A stretch of DNA of 64,000 bases, from contig CAIUWR010000022.1 in the NCBI GenBank assembly GCA_903902915.1, positions 1 to 64,000 of the forward strand, given 5' to 3'. Both the position numbers and the translations under genes were made by a program. Under the pieces are notes generated by a model, which ran no database searches, was not told where the DNA came from, and saw nothing but the letters and a program-made list of their open reading frames with translations. Below are positions 34,317-42,256 of the stretch, one piece after another. Every line of letters begins with the position of its first letter. The stretch's first letter is position 1. This stretch comes from an uncultured Hyphomicrobiales bacterium (GTDB taxonomy: Bacteria > Pseudomonadota > Alphaproteobacteria > Rhizobiales > Beijerinckiaceae).

Positions 34317-35060
34317 TTAAATCGTCTTTTCCGGCGAGGTGCAAAGGTCTGCGATCAGGCAACGGTCGCAAGCCGGTTTGCGCGCCTTGCAGACATAACG
34401 GCCGTGCAGGATCAGCCAATGGTGGGCGTGGCGCATGAAGGCGGCGGGAATGACGCGTTCAAGCCCCAGCTCCACCGCGAGCGGCGTCTTGCCGATGGCC
34501 AGCGGAATGCGGTTGGCGACGCGGAACAGATGGGTGTCGACCGCGATCGTCTCCTGGCCGAAGGCCATGTTCAAGACGACATTGGCGGTCTTGCGGCCAA
34601 CGCCCGCCAGCGTCTCCAGCTCCTCACGGGTGCGGGGAACCTCGCCGCCAAAATCGCGGATCAGTTGCTCGCAGAGGGTGATGACGTTCTTCGCCTTGTT
34701 GCGGAAGAGGCCGATGGTCTTGATGTAGTCGCGCACCTTGTCTTCGCCCAGCGCCAGCATCTTTTGCGGCGTGTCGGCCACGGCGAAGAGGGGGCGCGTG
34801 GCCTTGTTGACGCCCACGTCCGTCGCCTGCGCCGACAGGACGACCGCGACGAGAAGCGTGAAGGCGTTCACATGTTCCAGCTCGCCCTTGGGCTCGGGAT
34901 TGGCCTGCTGAAAACGGCGGAAGATTTCCTGCACGGCGGCGGCGTCCACAACGCGGCGGGCGCGTTTGCGGGACTTCGCCGCCGGAGCTTTGGCGCTCGC
35001 TGGAGCTTTGGCTGCGGGTGCGCTTTTTTTACGCGCCGCCGCGCTCTTCAAAATGGCCAT
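34317..35060 (-). CDS. nth: Endonuclease III (DNA glycosylase/AP lyase)
   Basis: Removes oxidised pyrimidines in base-excision repair. 247 residues from ATG at 35060. An Ala/Lys-rich N-terminal tail (about 35 residues) precedes the core. The helix-hairpin-helix is LAGVGRKTAN with catalytic K157, the conserved D175 lies in VDTHLFRVANR, and the iron-sulfur motif is C224-x6-C231-x2-C234-x5-C240. All functional residues are present. It is divergent from the DUF2244 gene with 51 bases between them, an arrangement frequent in alphaproteobacteria. Confidence 0.93.
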   Translation of the reverse strand: MAILKSAAARKKSAPAAKAPASAKAPAAKSRKRARRVVDAAAVQEIFRRFQQANPEPKGELEHVNAFTLLVAVVLSAQATDVGVNKATRPLFAVADTPQKMLALGEDKVRDYIKTIGLFRNKAKNVITLCEQLIRDFGGEVPRTREELETLAGVGRKTANVVLNMAFGQETIAVDTHLFRVANRIPLAIGKTPLAVELGLERVIPAAFMRHAHHWLILHGRYVCKARKPACDRCLIADLCTSPEKTI

Positions 35061-35111
35061 GCAGGCCTTATAACTGTGAGCGCAAGCGCAACCAAGCCAA
35101 ACGTTCCCGCC

Positions 35112-35603
35112 ATGGCCGACCCCTGCGACGAACCGATCTTCCAGACGCGCATCACGCCGCATCGGTCGCTGGACGCGGGTGGATTTCGATTGCTTCTGGC
35201 TATTTTCGCTGGCTGCTGCGTGACGTCCAGCATTCCCTTCGTGGTTCTGGGCGCCTGGCCGGTGGCCGGTTTTCTCGGGCTCGACCTCGCTCTGCTCTAT
35301 GGCGCCTTTCGCCTCAGCTTCCGGGCGGCGCGGGCCTATGAGGACGTCATCGTCACGCCGGTGGAGCTGAGCGTCGCGCGGGTGAGCGCGGGGGGACGGC
35401 GCAAGGAATGGCGCTTCAGTCCGGGCTTCGTGCGGCTCGAGCGTCAGGAGCTGGACGAATACGGCGTCACCCGCCTCGATCTGGTCTCCCGTGGCCGGAG
35501 AGTGGAAGTGGCGGCGGCGCTCGGCCCGCAAGCCCGCGCCGATTTCGCCCGCGACTTGTCCGGCGCGCTGGCGCAGGCGCGGCGGGGGCCGAGGTTCTCG
35601 TGA
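35112..35603 (+). CDS. DUF2244 family membrane protein
   Basis: 163 residues starting MADPCDEPIFQTRITPHRSL. The start at 35112 is chosen because the open frame upstream lies inside nth on the other strand. Two hydrophobic helices (about 28-45 and 50-68: LLLAIFAGCCVTSSIPFVVL, FLGLDLALLYGAF) are followed by a soluble beta-rich part with GRRKEWRFSPGFVRLERQE. These match DUF2244 proteins, whose function is unknown. It diverges from nth. Confidence 0.8.
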   Translation: MADPCDEPIFQTRITPHRSLDAGGFRLLLAIFAGCCVTSSIPFVVLGAWPVAGFLGLDLALLYGAFRLSFRAARAYEDVIVTPVELSVARVSAGGRRKEWRFSPGFVRLERQELDEYGVTRLDLVSRGRRVEVAAALGPQARADFARDLSGALAQARRGPRFS

Positions 35604-35670
35604 CGACTTGAGCTTGGCGGCTTTTCATCTCTCCGGCAGCTTTGCTAGGCTGGTGGCCGGAGAATCAAGA

Positions 35671-36210
35671 ATGTCTCATTGGCTCGAATTTCCGATTATT
35701 TCCGCGCCCGGCCCTTTGGGGCGTGACGAGGCTGTTTATTATGAAATTTCAGAAGAGTATGTCGCCACGAACGCCCGGTTGCGCCGCAGGACTCCGATAT
35801 TTCATTTGTGGGCTCACGTTGTCGGGCGTCTCCCGCCGATCAACAATGCTCACGTTATTTTAGCGGATCCTGCTGTACCGACGATTTGCACCTTGCATGA
35901 CAGCGTCGCCTGTTTTCAGGGCGTCAAAAGACCTCTGGATGCGGATGACGATGGAAGTTCGATGCGAGCTTATATTCTAAATCCCAACGTTTCCATTGAG
36001 TACGATCCTGGGTTGGCATGCGTCGCGCGCGCGGTGCTGGTTCCTGAACGAGTCGTCGCAATGGTATTGGTTAAGCCCATTTTATCTTTACAAAAGCATG
36101 GAAAAAGTGTAACGGGCCAAGTTACCAGAATCGAGTTTGTCTTGAGAGATGAGAGAGAACCAACTCTCCCGAAAGGCGCCCGCAATCGTTTCAGCCAGCA
36201 GCTTTGGTGA
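35671..36210 (+). CDS. Hypothetical protein, first of an unrecognised gene pair
   Basis: 179 residues from ATG at 35671, not recognised. It has no signal peptide or membrane helix and is rich in short hydrophobic strands (FHLWAHVVGRLP, AHVILADPAVPTICTLHDSVA, RAVLVPERVVAMVLVKPILSL), suggesting a mostly beta fold. The DNA is less GC-rich than neighbouring genes. It lies 6 bases upstream of the next gene, so the two are probably one transcript. Confidence 0.6.
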   Translation: MSHWLEFPIISAPGPLGRDEAVYYEISEEYVATNARLRRRTPIFHLWAHVVGRLPPINNAHVILADPAVPTICTLHDSVACFQGVKRPLDADDDGSSMRAYILNPNVSIEYDPGLACVARAVLVPERVVAMVLVKPILSLQKHGKSVTGQVTRIEFVLRDEREPTLPKGARNRFSQQLW

Positions 36211-36216
36211 TTTGAC

Positions 36217-36630
36217 ATGAGCCAGATCCTCCCATCCGATGCCGAGGACGTCCTTTCCGGTCGCTATGAACCTGCGGCGGTCTATTTTCTCGACTCCGAT
36301 TGCGTCGAATATGCCAGGCAAGACGTGTTTTGCGTCTACGACCGCGTGGATAGTTTTCTGACCCTTGTTTTCGATAGCGCAGGCGAGAGGCTGATTGGCT
36401 TCAAGCTCAAGGGTTTCAAGAACATCTTTGAAAAGTATATTCAGCCTCGCTTGCAGCGGGACATCCAATTTCTGGAGCTGGTGTCCGCCATCGAGACCGT
36501 GTTCACGGAGGCGGGCGATCAGCTGTTCAGCGAGAGAAGCAGTCGCGTGGAGCAGGCCTATATGGCGGCCATGGAGCTGGCCGCCAACGATAATGTGCGC
36601 CTTGCGGGCACATTCCTGACGGCGGCTTGA
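36217..36630 (+). CDS. Hypothetical protein, second of an unrecognised gene pair
   Basis: 137 residues, not recognised. The N-terminal half is acidic with alternating strands (AAVYFLDSDCVEYARQDVFC, FLTLVFDSAGERLIGFKLKG); the C-terminal half is helical (LELVSAIETVFTEAG, SRVEQAYMAAMELAANDN). It follows the 35671 gene after 6 bases. Small size, acidity and pairing could fit an immunity or accessory protein, but no toxin domain is visible in its partner, so no function is assigned. Confidence 0.6.
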   Translation: MSQILPSDAEDVLSGRYEPAAVYFLDSDCVEYARQDVFCVYDRVDSFLTLVFDSAGERLIGFKLKGFKNIFEKYIQPRLQRDIQFLELVSAIETVFTEAGDQLFSERSSRVEQAYMAAMELAANDNVRLAGTFLTAA

Positions 36631-36712
36631 GCGCAGGCGCTTTTCCCCCCATCCCCGCTTTCGGGTGGCGCCGACTGCCATTCCCGCGCATGTTGGGCCG
36701 CAGGAGAGGTCC

Positions 36713-37615
36713 ATGCTGAAACTTGAAGAAGCTGCGAACGCCTCGCCCCCGCTGGAGCAGGCGGCGGCGGATTACGCGCATGTGCGCCGCGCCATCGCCT
36801 TTCTGGGCGAGGGCTGGAATCGGCAGCCTGCGGTGGGCGAGATCGCGGAACATGTGGGCCTGTCGGAATCCCATCTGACCCATCTGTTCAAGCGCTGGGC
36901 GGGGCTCTCGCCCAAGGCTTTCCTGCAAGCGCTCACCCTCGACCATGCGCGCGCCCTGCTGCGCGATTCCGCTTCGGTGCTGGACGCCTCCCTTGAGGTC
37001 GGCCTTTCGGGGCCGGGACGGCTGCATGATCTCTTCGTCACCCACGAGGCCATGTCGCCGGGCGAGTACAAGGCGCGCGGCGAGGGTCTGACGCTGACCT
37101 ATGGCTGGCACGCCTCCCCCTTTGGAGAGGCGCTGATGGTCGCGAGCGGGCGGGGTCTGGCGGGGCTTGGCTGGGTGGACGAGGACGCCGAAGGAGGCCA
37201 TGCGGCCGCCCGCGACGCAGCTCTTGCGGATATGGTCCGCCGCTGGCCGCGCGCTCGTTTCCAGCGCGACGACGCCGCCACCGCCCCCTATGCGCGCCGG
37301 GTCTTCGATCCCGCCAGCTGGCTGCCGGAACAGCCGCTGCGGGTGGTGCTCATCGGCAGTGATTTCGAGGTCAGCGTCTGGCGGAGCCTGCTCACCGTGC
37401 CGCTGGGCGCGGCCACCACTTATTCGGGCTTGGCCGGACGTATCGGCAAGCCGCGCGCGGCCCGCGCCGTAGGGGCGGCGGTGGGGCGCAACCCGATTTC
37501 CTTCGTAGTGCCTTGCCACAGGGTGCTGGGCGCCTCGGGCCATTTGACCGGCTACCACTGGGGCCTGACGCGCAAACAGGCGATCCTTGGCTGGGAAGCG
37601 GGACGGATCAAATAA
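36713..37615 (+). CDS. Ada-like methylated-DNA--cysteine methyltransferase with AraC domain
   Basis: 300 residues from ATG at 36713 with AGGAGAGG upstream. An AraC-type helix-turn-helix (about 38-118: VGEIAEHVGLSESHLTHLFK, then RWAGLSPKAFLQALTLDHAR) is fused to an O6-alkylguanine-DNA methyltransferase domain with the acceptor C268 in VPCHRVLG and the wing helix VSVWRSLLTVPLGAATTYSG. E. coli Ada has an N-terminal zinc domain that senses phosphotriester damage; it is missing here, as in many alphaproteobacterial proteins. Repair should work, but the adaptive-response switch may not. Confidence 0.9.
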   Translation: MLKLEEAANASPPLEQAAADYAHVRRAIAFLGEGWNRQPAVGEIAEHVGLSESHLTHLFKRWAGLSPKAFLQALTLDHARALLRDSASVLDASLEVGLSGPGRLHDLFVTHEAMSPGEYKARGEGLTLTYGWHASPFGEALMVASGRGLAGLGWVDEDAEGGHAAARDAALADMVRRWPRARFQRDDAATAPYARRVFDPASWLPEQPLRVVLIGSDFEVSVWRSLLTVPLGAATTYSGLAGRIGKPRAARAVGAAVGRNPISFVVPCHRVLGASGHLTGYHWGLTRKQAILGWEAGRIK

Positions 37616-37794
37616 ACATTTCGAACGCGTGTTATATTTTATATCGCATTTGCATATTGTGTTATTATTTTCGTCGGCCTATGCTGCCTTTCACGCGCCG
37701 ATTTGTGCTTGCCGCTTGCGGGCGCGTTTAAAAAATGCAGCTAAAGCGCTGGAGAAGCCTGCGGGCGTCTTCCACGCCCGATTGGAGTTTCACC

Positions 37795-38763
37795 ATGGTT
37801 CTCACGCGCCGTTTCCTGGCTGGCCTCGCCGCCGGTCTCCTGTCCCTCGCGACCGCCCCCGCCTTCGCCGCGCCGAGCGAGATCCGCGTCGATTGGGCGA
37901 CCTATAATCCGCTCTCCCTCGTCCTTAAAGATAAGAAGCTTCTCGAAAAGGAATTCGAAGGCGACAAGATCGGCGTGCGCTGGGTCTTCTCCGCCGGCTC
38001 CAACAAGGCGCTGGAATTCCTCAACGCGGGCTCCATCGACATTGGCTCGACGGCGGGCGCCGCAGCGCTCATCGCGCGGTTGAACGGCAATCCGATCAAG
38101 GCGGTCGGCGTCTTCTCGCGCCCCGAATGGACCGCCCTCGTCACGCGCGCCGACAGCGGCGTGACCAAGCTCGCCGATCTCAAGGGCAAGACGGTCGCCG
38201 TCACGCGCGGCACCGACCCGCATATCTTTCTGGTGCGCGCCCTGGACAGCGTGGGCCTCACCGAGCGCGACGTGAAGCTGGTGTTGCTGCAACATGCGGA
38301 TGGCAAGACCGCCCTGCTGCGTGGCGACGTGGACGCCTGGGCGGGCCTTGATCCCATCATGGCTCAGGCCGAGGTTGAGGATGGCGCCAAGCTCTTCTTC
38401 CGCAAGGCCGAGGACAACACCTGGGGCGTGCTGAACGCGCGCGAGGAATTCGCCGAGCAGAATCCGCAGATCGTGGCGCGCGTCCTCAAGGTCTATGAAG
38501 AGGCCCGCCAATGGGCGCTGAAAAACCCCGACGAGCTGAAGAAGCTACTGATGGCCGAAACCAAACTGCCCGAGGCGGTGATCGCCAAGCAGTTGGAGCG
38601 CACCGACCTCACCAATGATTCGACCAGCATCGCCGCGACGAAAGAGACGATTCTGGCCGCTGGCCTCGCCTTGCAGAAGGCCAATGTCATCGAAAGCAAA
38701 GCCGATGTGAAGGGCGGCGTCGAGGCTCTGATCGACACGCGCTTTGCGGTTTCCGCCAAGTAA
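37795..38763 (+). CDS. ssuA: Aliphatic-sulfonate-type ABC substrate-binding protein
   Basis: 322 residues from ATG at 37795 with TTGGAG upstream. The signal peptide MVLTRRFLAGLAAGLLSLAT ends near AFA. The mature part has the SsuA/TauA-like ALEFLNAGSIDIGSTAGAA, ADLKGKTVAVTRGTDPH and LRGDVDAWAGLDP segments. Permease and ATPase genes follow on the same strand. No sulfonate monooxygenase (ssuD) is nearby, so the ligand is assigned only by family resemblance. A strong hairpin follows the stop codon. Confidence 0.8.
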   Translation: MVLTRRFLAGLAAGLLSLATAPAFAAPSEIRVDWATYNPLSLVLKDKKLLEKEFEGDKIGVRWVFSAGSNKALEFLNAGSIDIGSTAGAAALIARLNGNPIKAVGVFSRPEWTALVTRADSGVTKLADLKGKTVAVTRGTDPHIFLVRALDSVGLTERDVKLVLLQHADGKTALLRGDVDAWAGLDPIMAQAEVEDGAKLFFRKAEDNTWGVLNAREEFAEQNPQIVARVLKVYEEARQWALKNPDELKKLLMAETKLPEAVIAKQLERTDLTNDSTSIAATKETILAAGLALQKANVIESKADVKGGVEALIDTRFAVSAK

Positions 38764-38773
38764 AGTTAGAACC

Positions 38774-38798
38774 CCCGGCGGCGCGGGTCGCCGCCGGG
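38774..38798 (+). promoter_or_regulatory. Intercistronic hairpin between ssuA and ssuC
   Basis: CCCGGCGGCG (38774-38783) and CGCCGCCGGG (38789-38798) form a perfect 10-bp GC stem with a 5-base loop CGGGT, located 11 bases after the ssuA stop and 14 before the ssuC start. There is no T tract, so it is more likely an mRNA-stabilising or attenuating structure that raises binding-protein level over the membrane subunits. Confidence 0.65.
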
Positions 38799-38811
38799 AG
38801 ATGATCAGCTG

Positions 38812-39651
38812 ATGAGCGATAGGCGAACGCCCGCTTTGGAGACGAAAAGCACCGCCCGCGCACAGGCGCGGCCAGCCCCGTCGCGTCTTGGCGGCGGCCT
38901 CGTTTATGGGCTGATTCTTCCCGTGGCCGCCGCCCTGCTCTATGAGGCCGCCTTTCGCGCGGGCCTCGTGCAAGCGCGGCTTCTGCCGCCGCCCTCGCGC
39001 ATCGCGCAGACCCTTTGGAAGCTCGCCGTCAGCGGCGAATTGAGCGTCCATGTCATGGCGACGCTGCTGCGGGTTGGCCTCGGCTTTGGACTTGGCGCGG
39101 CGGCTGGCGTACTGCTGGGCGCGCTCACGGGCTCCTCGACGCTGGCGCGGCGTCTGCTCGATCCCACCTTGCAGGCCCTGCGCGCCATTCCTTCGCTGGC
39201 CTGGGTGCCTTTGTTCATCCTGTGGCTCGGCATTTTCGAGCCCTCCAAGATCGCGCTGATCGCGGTCGGCTGTTTCTTCCCGGTCTATCTCGGCGTCATG
39301 GGCGCCATCGCCAATGTGGATCGCAAGATCGTCGAGGTCGGCCGCGCGTTCCGCCTGTCGCGGCTGAGGCTGGCGCGGCGCATCCTGCTGCCCGCGATCC
39401 TGCCTGATACGATCGTCGCCCTGCGCTCGGGTCTGGGCCTCGGCTTCATGTTCGTGGTCGCGGCCGAAATCATGGGCGCCTCCGAGGGGCTCGGCTATCT
39501 GCTGGTCGATGGCCAGCAACTGGGCAAGCCCGACCAGATTCTGGCGGCGATTCTCTGCTTCGCCGTTTTGGGCAAGGCGATGGACTGGCTGATTCTCGCC
39601 GCCACGCGGCCCCTGCTGTCCTGGCAGGACAGTTTCGCGCGGAGCGGCTGA
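38812..39651 (+). CDS. ssuC: Aliphatic-sulfonate-type ABC transporter permease
   Basis: 279 residues with a ~25-residue polar N-terminal tail and about six membrane helices. The EAA loop IVEVGRAFRLSRLRLARRILLPAILPDTIVA is typical of SsuC-type permeases. A single permease gene means a homodimeric pore, unlike the heterodimers in operons 1 and 2. It lies between ssuA and ssuB; the ATPase ATG follows its stop after one base. Confidence 0.85.
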   Translation: MSDRRTPALETKSTARAQARPAPSRLGGGLVYGLILPVAAALLYEAAFRAGLVQARLLPPPSRIAQTLWKLAVSGELSVHVMATLLRVGLGFGLGAAAGVLLGALTGSSTLARRLLDPTLQALRAIPSLAWVPLFILWLGIFEPSKIALIAVGCFFPVYLGVMGAIANVDRKIVEVGRAFRLSRLRLARRILLPAILPDTIVALRSGLGLGFMFVVAAEIMGASEGLGYLLVDGQQLGKPDQILAAILCFAVLGKAMDWLILAATRPLLSWQDSFARSG

Positions 39652-39652
39652 C

Positions 39653-40438
39653 ATGCTTTCCCTGAGCCATCTCGACAAGATCTATCCCAACGGCGCCCAC
39701 GCGCTGGACGACGTCAGCCTCGATGTGGCGGCAGGCGAAATCGTCGCGCTGGTCGGGGGCTCGGGTTGCGGCAAGACGACTTTGCTGCGCCTCGTCAGCG
39801 GGCTGGAGGCGCCGAGCCATGGAACCGTGCAGGTCGATGGCGAGGCCATCGCCGCACCCCATCCCGCCGTGGGCATCGTGTTTCAGGAGCCGCGCTTGCT
39901 GCCCTGGCTGAGCGTGGCGCAGAACATCGGTTTTGGCCTCGAACATCTGCCAGCCAGCGAACGGCGCGACCTCGTCGAGGAAGCCCTGCTGAAAGTCGGG
40001 TTGGCGGGCTATGGGCCGCGCTGGCCGCGCGAACTCTCCGGCGGGCAGGCGCAGCGCGTCTCCATCGTGCGGGCTCTGGTGACGAAACCAAAAGTCTTGC
40101 TCATGGATGAACCCTTTTCAGCGCTGGACGCCCTGACGCGCGCCACGCTTCAGGATCATCTGCTGGCTTTGTGGGAAGCGAATCGCCCAACGCTCCTGCT
40201 CGTCACCCATGACGTGGAGGAGGCGGCGGCGCTGGCGGATCGGGCCATCGTCATGCAGCCCCGGCCAGGACGGGTGTTTGCCGATCTCCCCATCCCCCTG
40301 CCGCGCCCGCGCGACCGACTGTCGACCGGTTTTGTAGAGGCCAAGCGCGCCATCCTTGCGGCCCTTGACGGTTCCCTGTCGCAAAGTCCTGCTGCGGGTT
40401 CCAAGGTCTCCGACATATCCGCAGGCTCCTGGTGGTGA
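39653..40438 (+). CDS. ssuB: Aliphatic-sulfonate-type ABC transporter ATPase
   Basis: 261 residues with Walker A GGSGCGKTT, Q-loop VFQEPRLLPW, signature LSGGQAQRVS, Walker B VLLMDEPFSALD and switch His in LVTHD. It completes an ssuACB-type importer whose genes lie almost end to end. The stop is followed by an AT-rich region leading to the next transcription unit. Confidence 0.87.
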   Translation: MLSLSHLDKIYPNGAHALDDVSLDVAAGEIVALVGGSGCGKTTLLRLVSGLEAPSHGTVQVDGEAIAAPHPAVGIVFQEPRLLPWLSVAQNIGFGLEHLPASERRDLVEEALLKVGLAGYGPRWPRELSGGQAQRVSIVRALVTKPKVLLMDEPFSALDALTRATLQDHLLALWEANRPTLLLVTHDVEEAAALADRAIVMQPRPGRVFADLPIPLPRPRDRLSTGFVEAKRAILAALDGSLSQSPAAGSKVSDISAGSWW

Positions 40439-40579
40439 AAGTGGACGATACGGCCATGTTTAAGGAACAAATCTGCGATTAGCCTGAAATACATGCATTA
40501 TTCTTTTATTTTTACGGCCAAGCCATAGTTAAGAAATAATTTTTTGCGTAATATTACGTTACGTCAACATTTTATATTA

Positions 40580-40609
40580 TTGACATCGCAGGCTTCACTG
40601 TAACATAAT
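40580..40609 (+). promoter_or_regulatory. Sigma-70-type promoter, probably leaderless transcript
   Basis: TTGACA (40580-40585) and CATAAT (40604-40609) are separated by 18 bases and lie in a long AT-rich stretch (about 40480-40615). Transcription should begin about 7 bases after the -10 box, at or next to the ATG at 40616, with no room for a ribosome-binding site. A leaderless mRNA is the simplest reading. Confidence 0.6.
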
Positions 40610-40615
40610 TTTTTT

Positions 40616-41251
40616 ATGCTCAAGTCTCACCTTTTCTCATCTGGACGATCCCGCATATACTGGGATGGCGCGGCGCTTCAGGCTCATGCTGAAGCGCTTG
40701 GCGATCCGTCTTTGAATTGGCTGGATTTGCCTGCCCTTGCGCGCGCGGCGGGAATCGCGGGCGACCATGTCTGGGTTGCGCCCGCACTTGCGGCGCAGCG
40801 AGGCCGCCGGGACGTTCTCGACGCCTATGGGGCGGCGCTGCGCGCGCTGGGCGTCGATTGCCGCGCTGTGGCGGGCGCCGGGCCCGAGGTGGAATGCCTG
40901 CGCTGCGGCCACGGATGGACGGATGGCCGCGCCCCATCCGAACTGACGCTCTCCTTGAAGGTGCTCGCCGACGCGGTCGAGGACGTCTGGGACGTTGCCT
41001 TCATTTTCGCATCAGCGGCTGCCGTCGCCGCCATCGCCGAGCCGCTCGGCCGCCTTTTTCCCGGCAAGCGGCTTGGGCGCGTGGTCTTCGGCCCATCGCC
41101 CCGGTTGCGCCGGGGCGCGCCGATCACGGCCATTCGAAGCGCCGATGTCGCCGCCGCGCGTCTGCCCTCGCCGATTCGCGCGATAGCGCCAGCCCGAGCC
41201 CTTCACCCAACAATCCAACCCGCCGCGCAGGAGGCGTCGCCATGTCCATGA
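40616..41251 (+). CDS. NYN-domain protein with degraded catalytic site
   Basis: 211 residues. The layout follows NYN (PIN-like RNase) proteins of rhizobia: an N-terminal strand RIYWDGAALQ with Asp17, WLDLPALARAAG, a CLRCGHGW zinc-like motif (Cys94, Cys97), a helix LSLKVLADAVEDVWDVAFI, and LFPGKRLGRVVF. In active relatives the central part has KQTDVNIAL and SADSD; here these read APSELTLSL and ASAAA, so the expected acidic residues are gone. It may bind RNA without cutting it. The C-terminal 40 residues are Pro/Ala-rich. The last 10 bases overlap the next gene, implying coupled translation. Confidence 0.6.
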   Translation: MLKSHLFSSGRSRIYWDGAALQAHAEALGDPSLNWLDLPALARAAGIAGDHVWVAPALAAQRGRRDVLDAYGAALRALGVDCRAVAGAGPEVECLRCGHGWTDGRAPSELTLSLKVLADAVEDVWDVAFIFASAAAVAAIAEPLGRLFPGKRLGRVVFGPSPRLRRGAPITAIRSADVAAARLPSPIRAIAPARALHPTIQPAAQEASPCP

Positions 41252-41622
41252 TGCCAGGGATGCAAGATATGGAAGCCGACCACATCCGCAGTCTGCTTGC
41301 GCAGGGGCGGCGCCTGAAGAAAGCAGGTTACACCGCTGATGAGCTGTTGGATCAGCTCGGCCTCGATGAGCTCACCTGGTATCGTTATCAGGTGGACTAT
41401 GGCGCCCTGGGGCCGGAGCAGATGCGCCGCTTGCGCAAGCTTGAGGCGGAGAATCAGCGCCTGCGCCTCACGGTCTCCAAGCTCATGCTCGACAAGCTCG
41501 CCCTTGAGGAAGCCGCCTGGAGCCATCTGGCCGCCTGTCAAGCGACAGCACAGCTCGGCGAAAACGACGTTCGATTCGCTGCGAATATTATCCCCCGCCG
41601 GGCAATGTCTTCAGATTCTTGA
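41242..41622 (+). CDS. IS3 OrfA-like helix-turn-helix and coiled-coil protein
   Basis: 126 residues from ATG at 41242 with GCAGGAGGCG upstream. GYTADELLDQLGLDELTWYRYQVDYGAL is a helix-turn-helix like that of IS3-family OrfA (compare EQTYYRWRKEYGGM), followed by the leucine-zipper-like segment MRRLRKLEAENQRLRLTVSK and LMLDKLALEEAA. No OrfB, inverted repeats or frameshift signal is visible, so it looks like a stand-alone, possibly domesticated, protein. It overlaps the NYN-like gene by 10 bases at its start and the convergent marR gene by 35 bases at its end. Confidence 0.6.
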   Translation: MSMMPGMQDMEADHIRSLLAQGRRLKKAGYTADELLDQLGLDELTWYRYQVDYGALGPEQMRRLRKLEAENQRLRLTVSKLMLDKLALEEAAWSHLAACQATAQLGENDVRFAANIIPRRAMSSDS

Positions 41623-42049
41623 TGATCGCCGCGCGGTTCTCGCCAAGCCCCAAACTGTGGGCGCGGGCGAGATCGGACAACAGGGACGCCCCGAGGCTCG
41701 TGAGGGTGAGCAATACGCGCCGCTTGTCCTGCGGGTCGCCCGTTCGGGCCGCCAGTCCAGCCTGTTCGAGGCGGCCCGCGAGTTCGACCGCGCTGTGATG
41801 CTTCAACATCAGCTCACTGGCGAGCGCGCCAATGCTCATGGCCTGGCCCGGAAAAGTGCGAATCGCCAGCAAAGCCTGAAAGCGCTGGGTGGTCAGGCCG
41901 GACGCCGCACAAATCTGTTCGCTGTCCGCCATGACCTCGCGCAGCGCGCGCCGAAAACCAGCCAGCGCCGCATAATGCGCATCGTCAAGTTCCGGTCCCG
42001 GCGCCGGGGCGGCTTTATCGGCCTCGGGCATGCGTCGTCTTGCTGTCAT
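41588..42049 (-). CDS. MarR-family transcriptional regulator
   Basis: 153 residues with the winged-helix core TTQRFQALLAIRTFPGQAMSIGALASEL, then MLKHHSAVELAGRLEQAGLAARTGDPQDKRRVLLTLTSLG, which includes the DxR wing motif (DPQDKRR). MarR dimers bind palindromes near their own promoters and release them on ligand binding. Upstream (42058-42174) are three ATCGT-containing dyads shared with the divergent porin gene. It probably controls itself and possibly the porin. Confidence 0.88.
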   Translation of the reverse strand: MTARRRMPEADKAAPAPGPELDDAHYAALAGFRRALREVMADSEQICAASGLTTQRFQALLAIRTFPGQAMSIGALASELMLKHHSAVELAGRLEQAGLAARTGDPQDKRRVLLTLTSLGASLLSDLARAHSLGLGENRAAIIKNLKTLPGGG

Positions 42050-42057
42050 ATGACCCT

Positions 42058-42069
42058 ACATCGTGATGT
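42058..42069. promoter_or_regulatory. ACATC-GT-GATGT dyad, candidate MarR site
   Basis: A perfect 5-bp inverted repeat with a 2-base spacer, 9 bases upstream of the marR start. It contains the ATCGT core found in two further sites closer to the porin gene. Binding here would block marR translation or transcription start; assignment is by position and repeat similarity. Confidence 0.45.
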
Positions 42070-42139
42070 GGCCCTTGCGCCACACCCCAGGAAATTACGG
42101 ACCGCGCCCCACGTCAGCGGTTTTCATCCTTCAACATAT

Positions 42140-42174
42140 ATCGTAACACGATAGAAGATACATCGTATCCCGAT
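42140..42174. promoter_or_regulatory. Tandem dyads ATCGT-N3-ACGAT, candidate MarR operators
   Basis: ATCGTAACACGAT (42140-42152) is a perfect 5-bp dyad. ATCGTATCCCGAT (42162-42174) is the same pattern with one arm shortened to 4 bp. Their centres are 22 bp apart, about two helical turns, so two dimers would sit on one face of the DNA. They lie 83-117 bases before the porin start and about 90 bases before marR, in the shared divergent region. Confidence 0.55.
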
Positions 42175-42256
42175 ATGTCTCCGCACCGGCGGACCAGCCA
42201 TGCGGCCTTGTGGACGGCGAACCGTCCACAGCGGGTCTTTCACACTGGAGGTAACT

